DNA of 64,000 nt from contig CAVWSB010000002.1 in the NCBI GenBank assembly GCA_963757565.1, positions 186,001-250,000 of the forward strand, read 5' to 3'. The notes below the pieces were generated by a model. It saw nothing but the letters and a program-made list of their open reading frames with translations. It had not been told where the DNA came from and made no database searches. The DNA comes from PALSA-894 sp963757565 (lineage in GTDB: Bacteria > Pseudomonadota > Alphaproteobacteria > Rhizobiales > Xanthobacteraceae). The position numbers and the translations under genes were made by a program. Shown piece after piece: positions 46,152 to 54,555 of this stretch. Every line of letters begins with the position of its first letter. The stretch's first letter is position 1.

Positions 46152-46982
46152 ATGACCACCCGCATCGAGACGCGCTTCGCCGCGCTGAAGCAAGAGGGCC
46201 GCGCCGCGCTGGTGACGTTCGTCATCGCCGGCGATCCCGACGCCGAGACGTCGCTCGCGATCGTCAAGGCGCTGCCCGGCGCGGGCGCGGACATCATCGA
46301 ACTCGGCATGCCGTTCACCGATCCGATGGCGGACGGCCCGGCCGTGCAGGCGGCCGGCCTGCGCGCGCTCACCGCCGGGCAGACGATGCTCAAGACGCTC
46401 GCGCTGGTGCGCGATTTTCGCACCAGCGACGACGCAACGCCGATCATTCTGATGGGGTACTACAACCCGATCTACATCTACGGCGTCGACAAATTTCTCG
46501 TCGATGCGAAAGCCGCGGGTGTCGACGGCTTCATCATCGTCGACCTGCCGGCCGAGGAAGACGACGAGATGTGCGTGCCGGCGCTCAAGGCCGGGTTCAA
46601 CTTCATCCGTCTCGCGACGCCGACCACCGACGACAAGCGCCTGCCGGCGGTGCTGAAGAACACCTCGGGCTTTGTCTATTACGTGTCGATCACCGGCATC
46701 ACCGGCGCGGCGACGCCCGATCCCGCCAAGGTCAAGGAAGCGGTCGCGCGCATCAAGCGCCACACCGATTTGCCGGTCGCGGTCGGTTTCGGCGTGAAGA
46801 CCGCCGAGGACGCGCGCGCGATCGCCGCGGGCGCCGACGGCGTGGTGGTGGGCTCGGTGCTGGTCGATGCGGTGCGAGAACAGCCTCGATGCGGACGGCA
46901 AGGCGACGCCCGCACCGTCAAGGCGGTGACCGATGCTGGTGGCCGCAGCTTGCGGCGGGCGTGCGCGGCGGGGAAGAAATAG
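46152..46982 (+). CDS. trpA: Tryptophan synthase alpha chain (frameshift near C-terminus)
   Basis: A TIM-barrel subunit cleaving indole-3-glycerol phosphate. Intact from MTTRIETRFAALKQEGRAALVTFVIAGDPDAETSL through catalytic Glu in IIELGMPFTDPMADGP, catalytic Asp in IIVDLPAEED and GFGVKTAEDARAIAAGADGVVVGS. Near 46876 an extra base (GTGGAG read as GTGCGAG) and later compensating indels garble the last 35 residues (expected VDAVENSLDADGKATPATVKAVTDLVAALAAGVR). The stop at 46982 is probably right. Confidence 0.94.
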   Translation: MTTRIETRFAALKQEGRAALVTFVIAGDPDAETSLAIVKALPGAGADIIELGMPFTDPMADGPAVQAAGLRALTAGQTMLKTLALVRDFRTSDDATPIILMGYYNPIYIYGVDKFLVDAKAAGVDGFIIVDLPAEEDDEMCVPALKAGFNFIRLATPTTDDKRLPAVLKNTSGFVYYVSITGITGAATPDPAKVKEAVARIKRHTDLPVAVGFGVKTAEDARAIAAGADGVVVGSVLVDAVREQPRCGRQGDARTVKAVTDAGGRSLRRACAAGKK

Positions 46983-46986
46983 CTTT

Positions 46987-47065
46987 CCGCTCGTCCCCGC
47001 GAAAGCGGGGACCCAGTTCTCGCCTGTGGTAAAATCTGGATTCCCGCTTTCGCGGGAATGAGCGG
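46987..47065. repeat. Double-hairpin intergenic repeat, possible bidirectional terminator
   Basis: Outer inverted ends CCGCTC/GAGCGG enclose two hairpins: GTCCCCGC-GAAA-GCGGGGAC (46993-47012) and ATTCCCGC-TTTC-GCGGGAAT (47040-47059). It sits between the ends of trpA (plus) and the convergent binding protein gene (minus). Confidence 0.75.
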
Positions 47066-47085
47066 ACACTCGAAAAACCGAATAA

Positions 47086-48040
47086 CTACCTCGGCGGAAT
47101 CTGGATCAGCTCCGCGAGCTGCTCCTTGGTCAGCGGCTGCGCGGTGAACTTCAGCTCCACCGCGTCCTTCACGATCGTAGTCGAGCCCGACGATCTTGTC
47201 CGGCTCGATCGCGGGCGGCGGGAAGAACTCGTCGCGCGTGCGCTTCGCCTTCTCCTCGCTGATCTGCAGCCAGTCGGCATAAAGCTTCAGCGCGGCCGGA
47301 TCCTTGTACATGTAGTCGACCGTCTCGCGGTACGCCTTCATGTAGCGATCGACGATATCCTTGTGCGCGGCGAGGAAGCCCGCGTTGGCGATGTTGAGCC
47401 GCACCGTCTGTCCCTTGAAGGCGGCCGCGTCATTGCCGGTCGCGATGCGGCGGATCTCGCCCTTGTCGAGCTGGTCGAGACCGAACGGCGGCGCCGCCCA
47501 GCCGACGTCGACCTGTCCGGACATCACGGCGGTGAGGTTCGCGGCCGGCCCGCCCATCGCGGTCAGGCTTCGCCTTCAGGTCATATTGCTTGCATGAACG
47601 CCGTGACGATGCCGTGCGTCGAGGAGCCGTTGGTCGAATAGGCGAGCGTCTTGCCGTCGGTGTCCTTCAGCGTCTTGATCGGCGAATCCGCCTTCACGTA
47701 CCAGTAAAGATCGCCGGCGCCGGTCGTTTCCGCCGAGATGATGCGCACCGGCGCGCCCTTGGAGAACGCGCTGAGCACGCCCATCACGCCGGCCGCGATG
47801 CCAAGATCGACGCTGCCGGAGATCACCGCCTGCTGCGTCTCGCCCGCGCCCTGCGTGTAGACGAGTCTCGAGCATCAGCCCGTGCTTCTTGAAGATGCCG
47901 GCGCGCTGGCCGATCTCGGACACCGAGGTGTCCCAGTTGCCGCGCTGGCCGACCGCGAGCTTGACGGTGTCCTCGGCGGAGCGCCGACGGCTACCGAACA
48001 GCGCTGCGCGCCACGGCGCGCGGCAAAGAATCGCCTTCAT
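47086..48040 (-). CDS. ABC transporter substrate-binding protein, NMT1/SsuA-like (frameshifts)
   Basis: A periplasmic binding protein. Pieces: N-terminal MKAILCRAPWRAALF, VKLAVGQRGNWDTSVSEIGQRAGIFKKHGLMLE, MISGSVDLGIAAGVMGVLSAFSKGAPVRIISAETTGAGDLYWYVKADSPIKTLKDTDGKTLAYSTNGSSTHGIVTAFM, GGPAANLTAVMSGQVDVGWAAPPFGLDQLDKGEIRRIATG, then KFTAQPLTKEQLAELIQIPPR at the end. This pattern fits NitT/TauT-type binding proteins for nitrate, taurine or aromatic sulfonates and carboxylates. It is followed (transcription order upstream) by a Rieske oxygenase, suggesting aromatic acid uptake. Several indels. Confidence 0.82.
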
Positions 48041-48115
48041 CGACGTTCCTCCCGGAGAGTTTCTGTTGTTCGTCAGGCGACGCGTTCGCGCGGCGCCTCG
48101 CTCCCGCCGCCCGAG

Positions 48116-49369
48116 CTACGCCAGTTCGACGGCTTTCGGTACTACACCTTCGTAGGAGCTGATCGTCGCATGCGGAACGCGCGGGCTGGTCGTGCCGATC
48201 GCCGGGCTCGCCATCCTGCATCGGCGCGCGCGGCCTCGACCATCAGGCGGCGGAACGCCACGACCGCGACGTCGGAGGCGCCGAGCGCGTTCCGCCGAGC
48301 GGTCGCTGATCGGGCCCATGCCCTCCCACATCGCGATGTCCTGATTGGGAATGCCCGCGATGCCGGTGAAATTGCCGGCCTTCATCGCGGCGCGATCCTG
48401 CATGTAGTCGTTCTCGCGCGTGCGGATGCCGTTGAAATTCGCGTCGACATCGACGCCCCATTCGAGCATGTTGAACTTGCGCCACGCGTCCGCGATCGAT
48501 GCCCGGCTTGTCGGCGCCGTTCCACGCGATGAAATAGAACATCGTGGTCTCGTCGTCCTCGGGCGTCAGCAGCGTCGCGACGTTGTGCACGTTGTTCGGC
48601 GGGATCAGCGCGGTGAACGGCGCGATGTAGACCGTGGTGCGGATGTAGTCGTGCGTCGCCTCGTTCTTGATCGGGCGGCGGATCGCCGCGTAGCGGAAGC
48701 CGTAGGTGGTGCGCTCGATCTGGAAGCGCGGCGCCTTGTCGGTCGAGGGGCGCAGCCAGTTGGTGTCGGTCGCCTTCGCGCCCTCGACCTGCGCCGGCAC
48801 CATGTCGGAGGAGTGCAGGCTCGACGAATGCGCCGAGTCGATCTGCCCTTCGAGGATCTGCGCCCAGTTGCAGCGCACCCGCACCTTGGTGGCGGACACG
48901 CGCGCGTCCGGCGTCGGCGCGAACGCCGGCGGCTCGAACTCCGGCATCTCGTCAGCCGGCCCCATGTAGCACCACACGAAGCCGCCGGCCTCGCGCGCCG
49001 GATAGGCCTTGTGCTTCACGCGCTGCGGAATGTTGCTCTCGGCGGGCTCCGAGGCCATCTCGACGACGTTGCCGTCCACGTCGAACTTCCAGCCGTGATA
49101 GAGGCAGCGCAGCCCGCACTCCTCGTTGCGCGCGTAGACAAGCGAAGCCCGACGGTGCGCGCAGAATTCGTCGAGCACACCGAGCGCGGCCTTTGCGTGT
49201 CGCGGAACACGACAAGACTTTCGCCGAGCAGCTTCACGCGCAGCGGCTTGCCGTCGGCTTCCGCGACTTCCTCGGAGAGGCACGCCGCGATCCAGTGGCG
49301 GCGCATGATCGCGCCCATCGGCGCGTCGCCCTCGACGCGGCACAGGAGGTCGTTTTCTTCAGGCGTCAT
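48116..49369 (-). CDS. Aromatic ring-hydroxylating dioxygenase alpha subunit, Rieske type (frameshifts)
   Basis: Starts MTPEENDLLCRVEGDAPMGAIMRRHWIAACLSEEV. The Rieske ligands are C-A-H in DEFCAHRRASLVYARNEECGLRCLYHGWKFD (CxH...CxxH). The mononuclear iron motif D-x2-H-x4-H is present as QIDSAHSSSLHSSDM. Length after correction is about 415 residues, like phthalate 4,5-dioxygenase or phenoxybenzoate dioxygenase oxygenase components. Indels lie near 49195, 48505 and 48270. With the nearby Gfo/Idh dehydrogenase this suggests degradation of an aromatic carboxylate; the substrate is unknown, and no reductase gene is seen. Confidence 0.88.
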
Positions 49370-49458
49370 GTGCGTCTCCTCGCGGCGACGTTGCGCTTTT
49401 GCGGCTATCTAGGATCAGTCTAATGAGAAGCCGTCGAGCCGTCGAGTTGGAGGGACGC

Positions 49459-50631
49459 GTGAGCGAGGGGAACCGGAGGCTGCGCATCGGCGTCGCGGGG
49501 CTCGGCCGCGCGTTCACCGTGATGCTGCCGACGTTCGCGCGACCCGCGCGTGCAACTCGTTGCGGCGGCGGATCCGCGCGCCGAGGCGCGGGCGCGGTTT
49601 GCGGCGGATTTCTGCGGCACCGACCTACGAGACGGTCGAGGACGCTGTGCGCCGATCCGGCGGTCGAAATCGTCTACGTGGCGACGCCGCACCAGTTCCA
49701 CGCCCGCCACGCGATCCTCGCCGCGCAGCACGGCAAGCATGTGCTGGTCGAAAAGCCGATGGCGCTGACGCTCGCCGATTGCGCCGCCATGATCGCGGCG
49801 GCGCAGCGCGCTGGCGTGCATCTCGTCGTCGGCCACAGCCATTCGTTCGACACGCCGATCCTGCGCACGCGCGAACTGATCGCCGGCGGCGAATTCGGCG
49901 CGGTGCGCATGATCGCCGCGTTGAACTACACGGACTTCCTCTCCCGCCCGCGCCGTCCCGAAGAACTCGACACCGCGCAGGGCGGCGGTGCTGTGTTCAA
50001 TCAGGCGGCGCATCAGGTCGATATCGTGCGACTGCTCGGCGGCGGTCTGGTCAAGAGCGTGCGCGCCGCGACCGGTGCGTGGGATCCGGCGCGCCCGACC
50101 GAAGGCGCGTATTCGGCGCTGCTCACGTTCGAAAGCGGCGCGTTCGCGTCGCTGACCTATGGCGGCTACGGACATTTCGACTCGGACGAGTTCTCCGGCT
50201 GGATCGGCGAGATGGGGCAGGCGAAGAAGCCGTATTCGCGAACGCCGCAAGGTTTCGCGAGCACCGAGGCCGAAGCCGCGTTCAAGGCCGCGCGCAATTA
50301 CGGCGGCGCAGCCTGGCGGCCGCCGGCTTCCGAAGACCTCGCGCACCAGCATTTCGGCACGATCATCGTGAGCTGCGAGCGCGCCGAACTGCGCCCGATG
50401 CCGGACGGCGTGATGATCTACCAGAGCGGAACCGCGCGGCTCGATCCGTTGCCGCCGCCACACATTCCGCGCGCCGAAGTGATCGACGAACTTTACGCCG
50501 CGGTCGTCCATGGCACGTCGCCGCTACACGACGGCGCCTGGGCGATGGCGACACTGGAGGTCTGCCTCGCGATGCTGCAGTCGGCGCGCGCGGGGCACGA
50601 TATTTCGCTCGCCCACCAGGTTGCGCGGTGA
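49459..50631 (+). CDS. Gfo/Idh/MocA family oxidoreductase (compensated frameshifts)
   Basis: An NAD(P)-dependent dehydrogenase with Rossmann motif IGVAGLGRAFTVMLPTF, EKP motif HVLVEKPMALTLADC and catalytic-domain GGGAVFNQAAHQVDIVRLLGG. About 45 residues near the N-terminus (coding 49545-49665) are in a wrong frame: the visible ATRCGGGSARRGAG should read VQLVAAADPRAEARARFAADFCGTTYETVEDAV, bounded by a lost base near 49542 and gained bases near 49622 and 49650. Family members include 4,5-dihydroxyphthalate-type dihydrodiol dehydrogenases, fitting the divergent Rieske gene. The start is a GTG. Confidence 0.85.
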   Translation: MSEGNRRLRIGVAGLGRAFTVMLPTFARPARATRCGGGSARRGAGAVCGGFLRHRPTRRSRTLCADPAVEIVYVATPHQFHARHAILAAQHGKHVLVEKPMALTLADCAAMIAAAQRAGVHLVVGHSHSFDTPILRTRELIAGGEFGAVRMIAALNYTDFLSRPRRPEELDTAQGGGAVFNQAAHQVDIVRLLGGGLVKSVRAATGAWDPARPTEGAYSALLTFESGAFASLTYGGYGHFDSDEFSGWIGEMGQAKKPYSRTPQGFASTEAEAAFKAARNYGGAAWRPPASEDLAHQHFGTIIVSCERAELRPMPDGVMIYQSGTARLDPLPPPHIPRAEVIDELYAAVVHGTSPLHDGAWAMATLEVCLAMLQSARAGHDISLAHQVAR

Positions 50632-50710
50632 GGCGAATTGACGGCAAATCGAGTCGGATCGGGCTTTTCCGCCAGTAGATTTGTGCCCGGTTCGGGATTA
50701 CATCAGCGCC

Positions 50711-51626
50711 ATGAACTGGCTCACCAGCGTCGTCCGGCCGAAGATTCGCTCGCTTTTGCGCCGCGAAGTGCCGGAGAACATGTGGATCAAGTGTCCCGAA
50801 ACCGGGCAGCTTGTGTTCTACAAGGATGTGGAGGCGAACCAGTTCGTCATCCCGTCGTCGAACTACCACATGCGCATGAGCGCGACGGCGCGGCTGAAGT
50901 TGATGTTCGACGGCGAGAAATGGCTCGACATCGGCGTTCCCGATGTGACCGCCGATCCGCTCAAGTTCCGCGACGAGCGCCGCTATTCGGACCGCCTCAA
51001 GGATGCCCGCACCAAAACCGGCATGAACGATGCGATCAAGCTCGGCTTCGGCAAGCTTGAAGGGCAGGGCGTCGTCATCGCCGTGCAGGATTTCGATTTC
51101 ATGGGCGGCTCGCTCGGCATGGCGGCGGGCGAGGCGGTGATCAAGGGACTGGAAACGGCGACCGAGAAAGCCACGCCCTTCATCATGTTCGCGGCCTCCG
51201 GCGGCGCGCGCATGCAGGAAGGCATCCTCTCGCTGATGCAGCTCCCGCGCACCACCGTCGCGGTCGAGATGCTGCGCGAGGCGAAGCAGCCCTACATCGT
51301 GGTGCTGACCAATCCGACCACCGGCGGCGTGACCGCCTCGTATGCGATGCTCGGCGACGTGCACATCGCGGAGCCGGGCGCGCTGGTCGGCTTCGCGGGC
51401 CCGCGCGTGATCGAGCAGACCATCCGCGAGAAACTGCCCGAAGGATTCCAGCGCGCCGAATATCTCAAAGAGCACGGCATGGTCGACATGGTGGTGCATC
51501 GCCACGAGCTGCGCCCGACGCTGGCGCGGCTCTGCCGCGTGCTCACCAAGACAGCCCGCGCGCGAGGCGCTTGCCGAAACCGCGCCCGAGGCCTTGCCGG
51601 CTCCGACGGCCGCCGCGGCGGAATGA
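50711..51626 (+). CDS. accD: Acetyl-CoA carboxylase carboxyltransferase subunit beta (one frameshift)
   Basis: Carboxyltransferase beta chain of fatty acid synthesis. Starts MNWLTSVVRPKIRSLLRREVPENMWIKCPETGQLVFYKDVEANQFVIPSSNYHMRM; as in other alphaproteobacteria the zinc ribbon of E. coli AccD is largely lost (one Cys of four). Oxyanion and CoA-binding motifs FMGGSLGMAAGEA, FAASGGARMQEGILSLMQ and NPTTGGVTASYAMLGD are present. Near 51552 an extra base (GCGGAG read as GCGCGAG) hides the true C-terminus ending PTAAAAE. The stop overlaps the folC ATG (ATGA). Confidence 0.95.
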
Positions 51627-52938
51627 CCGCTGCGGCCATGACCCCGTCGATTCGATTTTGGCGCGGCTGCTCGCTCTGCATCCAAGGCGCATCGACCTCT
51701 CGCTCGACCGCATGCATCGCGTGCTGGAGCGGCTCGGACATCCCGAGACGCGGGTGCCGCCCGTGATCCATGTGGCGGGCACCAATGGCAAGGGCTCCAC
51801 CGTCGCGTTCCTGCGCGCCATGCTGGAGGCGGCGGGCAAGACCGTGCACGTTTACACCTCGCCCAATCTGGTGCGCGTCAACGAGCGCTTCCGGCTTGGC
51901 GGCGTGCTCGTCTCGGATGACGAACTCTCAAATGCACTCGAGGAATGCGAGCGCGCCAATGGCGATTCACCGATCACGCTGTTCGAGTTCGAGACCGCGG
52001 CGGCCTTCGTGCTGTTCGCGCGCCATCCGGCCGACTACCTGCTGCTCGAAGTCGGACTCGGCGGACGCCTCGACGCCACCAATGTGATCGAGCGCCCGCT
52101 CGCGAGCGTGGTCACGCCGGTCTCGATGGATCATGTCGAATTTCTCGGCGACACGATCGAGAAGATCGCCGCCGAAAAGGCCGGCATCTTTCGCAAGGGC
52201 GTGCCGGCGGTGATCGCGCCGCAGACCGATGCTGTTTCCGCCGTGCTGGAGCGCCATGCCGAGCGCGCCCGCGCGCCGGTTCACGCCGCCGGTCAGCAAT
52301 GGACCGCGAGCGTCGAGAACGGCCGCCTCGTCTATCAGGACGAGAAGGGCCTGTTCGACCTGCCGCCGCCAAAACTGTTCGGCCGCCATCAGTTCGACAA
52401 TGCCGGCACCGCGATCGCGGCGTTGCGCGCGGCCGGCGTGCGGCTGCCGGTGAAGGCGGTGGAGCAGGGGCTGATGCGCGCCGAATGGCCGGCGCGGCTG
52501 CAGCGGCTCACCGCCGGCAAGCTGATCGGCATTGCGCCCGCGGGTGCAGAGCTATGGCTCGACGGCGGGCACAATGCGGATGGCGGACGCGCCGTCGCGG
52601 CGGCGCTCGGCGATCTGGAGGAGCGCGTGTCGCGCCCGCTGGTGCTGGTCGTCGGGATGCTCTCGACCAAGGATCACGGCGGCTTCCTGCGCAATTTCAC
52701 CGGACTGGTGCGGCGCGTGTTTGCGGTGCCGATCCATCAGGACAAGGGCGTGCCGCCCGACGAGATCGCCGCCGCCGCGCAGGAGGCCGGGATGCCGGCG
52801 GATGCGTGCGCGAGCGTCGAGGAGGCGTTGACCGCCGTCGGCAGGCTCGGTTTCGATCCGCCGCCGCGCATTCTGATTACCGGCTCGCTCTATCTGGCGG
52901 GCGAGGTGCTGGCGGCGAACGGGACGGAACTGGTCTGA
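51623..52938 (+). CDS. folC: Dihydrofolate synthase/folylpolyglutamate synthase
   Basis: Adds glutamate to dihydropteroate and folates. P-loop VIHVAGTNGKGSTVAFLRAMLEAAGK, Omega loop and LLLEVGLGGRLDATNVI, later TPVSMDHVEFLGDTIEKIAAEKAGIFRKG and ELWLDGGHNADGGRAV are intact. The conserved body is in one frame, but the ATG overlapping the accD stop is in another; one missing G near 51640 (ATGGACCCC read as ATGACCCC) would join MTAAAMDPVDSILARLLALHP. The accD-folC order is conserved. Confidence 0.94.
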
Positions 52939-52940
52939 CC

Positions 52941-52995
52941 TCATCCTGAGGACCGCCCCTTGGCCGATGTGCCCTCTCCCACAAGGGGAGAGGGC
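52941..52995. repeat. Intergenic repeat with hairpin between folC and the ligase
   Basis: CATCCTGAGGA (shared with the repeat at 24601) is followed by a hairpin, GCCCTCTCC/GGAGAGGGC (52971-52995). It separates the convergent folC and ligase genes and may terminate both. Confidence 0.6.
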
Positions 52996-53028
52996 GAACA
53001 TGACGCCGCCGTCGCTTGCGGCAAGCCA

Positions 53029-54042
53029 TCACTTCAACAGCTTCATCAGATCCGCGCGCTTCTGCTTGACCTGCTCCATCGTGCATTGCTCCGCCGCCTT
53101 GTCGGGCCGCCAGCGCAAGAGGCGCGTGCCGTGGCGGAAGCGTTCTCCGGAGAAATGGTCGTAGCTAACCTCGACAATCAGTTTCGGCTCGAGCGACACC
53201 CATTCAGCCGAACGCTCTGTCGCCCAGCGGCTCGGGCCGCCCGGCGCATTGCCGGTGAAGCCTTTGCCTTTGAGCTTTTCGAGTTTCGCCGTCAGCTCCA
53301 CCTTCTCGCCACGCGCGATCGCGGACGTGAAGCCGACATGATGCAGCAGGCCGTCATCGCCATAGAGACCGAGCAGCAGCGAGCCAACCAGCTTGCTGTT
53401 CGTCCCATAGCGAAAGCCGCCGACCACGCAATCCGCCGAGCGGTAATTCTTGATCTTCACCATCGCGTCGCGTGTGCCCGCGCCATAGGGCGCGTCGCTG
53501 CGCTTGGCGATGATGCCGTCGAGCGTCGCGCCGACCTTGGTCAGCCAGCCCTTCGCGGCGGCGAGCTTCGCGGTCGCGGGCGAAAGCCTTACCGCACCGC
53601 GAATGTTCTTTTTTGCGAAGACCTCGAGCTTCGCACGCCGCTCGGCGAGCGGCAGCCCGAGCAGCGATGTACCGCGCTCGTCCGAGAGCAGATCGAACAC
53701 GATCAGCAGCGCGGGCGTTTCGTGCGCGAGTTTTGCGATGCGCGAGGCCGCCGGATGGATCCGCTGCAACAGATCGTCGAACGAGAAGGCGCGGCCTTGC
53801 GGCACCACGATCTCGCCGTCGAGCACGAAGCGCTTTGCGACCAAGGCCTTCACGCTCGCCACCACGTCCGGGAAATAGCGCGTCAGCGGCTTTCCGGCCT
53901 TCGACTGCAAAAGAACCGTTTCGCCGTCGCGAAACACCAGGCAGCGGAATCCGTCCCATTTCGGTTCGTACTGCCATTCCGGGCCCACCGGAATGGCATC
54001 AACCGAACGGGCCTCCATCGGCGGGATCGGCGGCTTGAGCAT
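53029..54042 (-). CDS. ATP-dependent DNA ligase (LigC/LigD type)
   Basis: A 337-residue ATP-dependent ligase. The nucleotidyltransferase motif I is YEPKWDGFRCLVFRDG with the adenylated Lys; FVLDGEIVVPQG, the RIHPAASRIAKLA segment, EGIIAKR-like DGIIAKRSDAPY and WVKIK-like MVKIKNY follow, with an OB domain at the C-terminus (EVSYDHFSGERFRHGTRLLRWRPDK). It resembles the stand-alone LigC ligase associated with NHEJ or base excision repair in Hyphomicrobiales. No ku gene is in the window. The start MLKPPIPPMEARSV is chosen because the upstream extension is non-conserved. Confidence 0.9.
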   Translation of the reverse strand: MLKPPIPPMEARSVDAIPVGPEWQYEPKWDGFRCLVFRDGETVLLQSKAGKPLTRYFPDVVASVKALVAKRFVLDGEIVVPQGRAFSFDDLLQRIHPAASRIAKLAHETPALLIVFDLLSDERGTSLLGLPLAERRAKLEVFAKKNIRGAVRLSPATAKLAAAKGWLTKVGATLDGIIAKRSDAPYGAGTRDAMVKIKNYRSADCVVGGFRYGTNSKLVGSLLLGLYGDDGLLHHVGFTSAIARGEKVELTAKLEKLKGKGFTGNAPGGPSRWATERSAEWVSLEPKLIVEVSYDHFSGERFRHGTRLLRWRPDKAAEQCTMEQVKQKRADLMKLLK

Positions 54043-54058
54043 GTCCCTCAACGCAAAC

Positions 54059-54078
54059 GGCCGGCATTTCGGCCGGCC
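54059..54078 (-). terminator. Possible terminator downstream of trxA
   Basis: GGCCGG...CCGGCC-type hairpin read on the minus strand between trxA and the ligase start, followed only by GTTTGCGTT, so termination is weakly supported. Confidence 0.4.
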
Positions 54079-54103
54079 GCGCGGAACAAAATTTTGGAAC
54101 GCC

Positions 54104-54430
54104 TCAGGCCGCGGTGGACGACGTGATCCACTGCTCCAGCTTCTGCTTCGGCGCGGCGCCGACCTGGCGCGAGGCAAGTTCGCCGTTCTTGAACAGCATC
54201 AGCGTCGGGATCGACATGATGCCGTACTTGGCGGCCGTCGCGGGGTTCTCGTCCACGTTCAGCTTCACGATCTTGACCTTGCCGTTCATCGTCCCGGCGA
54301 TCTCCTCCAGCGCAGGCGCGATCATCTTGCAGGGACCGCACCACTCGGCCCAGAAATCGACCACGACCGGCTCGGTGCTCTTGAGCACCTGCGCGTCGAA
54401 ATCCGAATCGGAGACCTTGGAAACGCCCAT
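54104..54430 (-). CDS. trxA: Thioredoxin
   Basis: A 108-residue cytosolic dithiol oxidoreductase. Active site FWAEWCGPCKMIAPALEEIA (WCGPC at about residues 31-35), cis-Pro in SIPTLMLFKNGE, and C-terminal QWITSSTAA. It is downstream of addA, as usual in this group. The start MGVSKVSDSDFD is the family start. Confidence 0.97.
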   Translation of the reverse strand: MGVSKVSDSDFDAQVLKSTEPVVVDFWAEWCGPCKMIAPALEEIAGTMNGKVKIVKLNVDENPATAAKYGIMSIPTLMLFKNGELASRQVGAAPKQKLEQWITSSTAA

Positions 54431-54555
54431 GTGGCACCTCGGTTTGTTGTCAGTTCTTGGGTTCCGGGCGAGACGCCCCGATGGATGAGCCGGGAACGTA
54501 TGGATGCCGGTGCGGAGCGTCAAGGCGCGATCACCCCGGTGTGTTTTTGTGCCGG

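Noticed and set aside
44947..46155. A 402-codon ORF joining the trpB C-terminus with downstream sequence as one protein
   Set aside because: Its distal part is out-of-frame readthrough of the small membrane gene and the DUF559 antisense strand.
34600..51700. Programmed frameshifting or genome decay as the cause of the breaks
   Set aside because: No slippery-site or pseudoknot pattern is shared, shifts occur many times per gene in essential genes, and both gains and losses of bases appear; sequence error is simpler.
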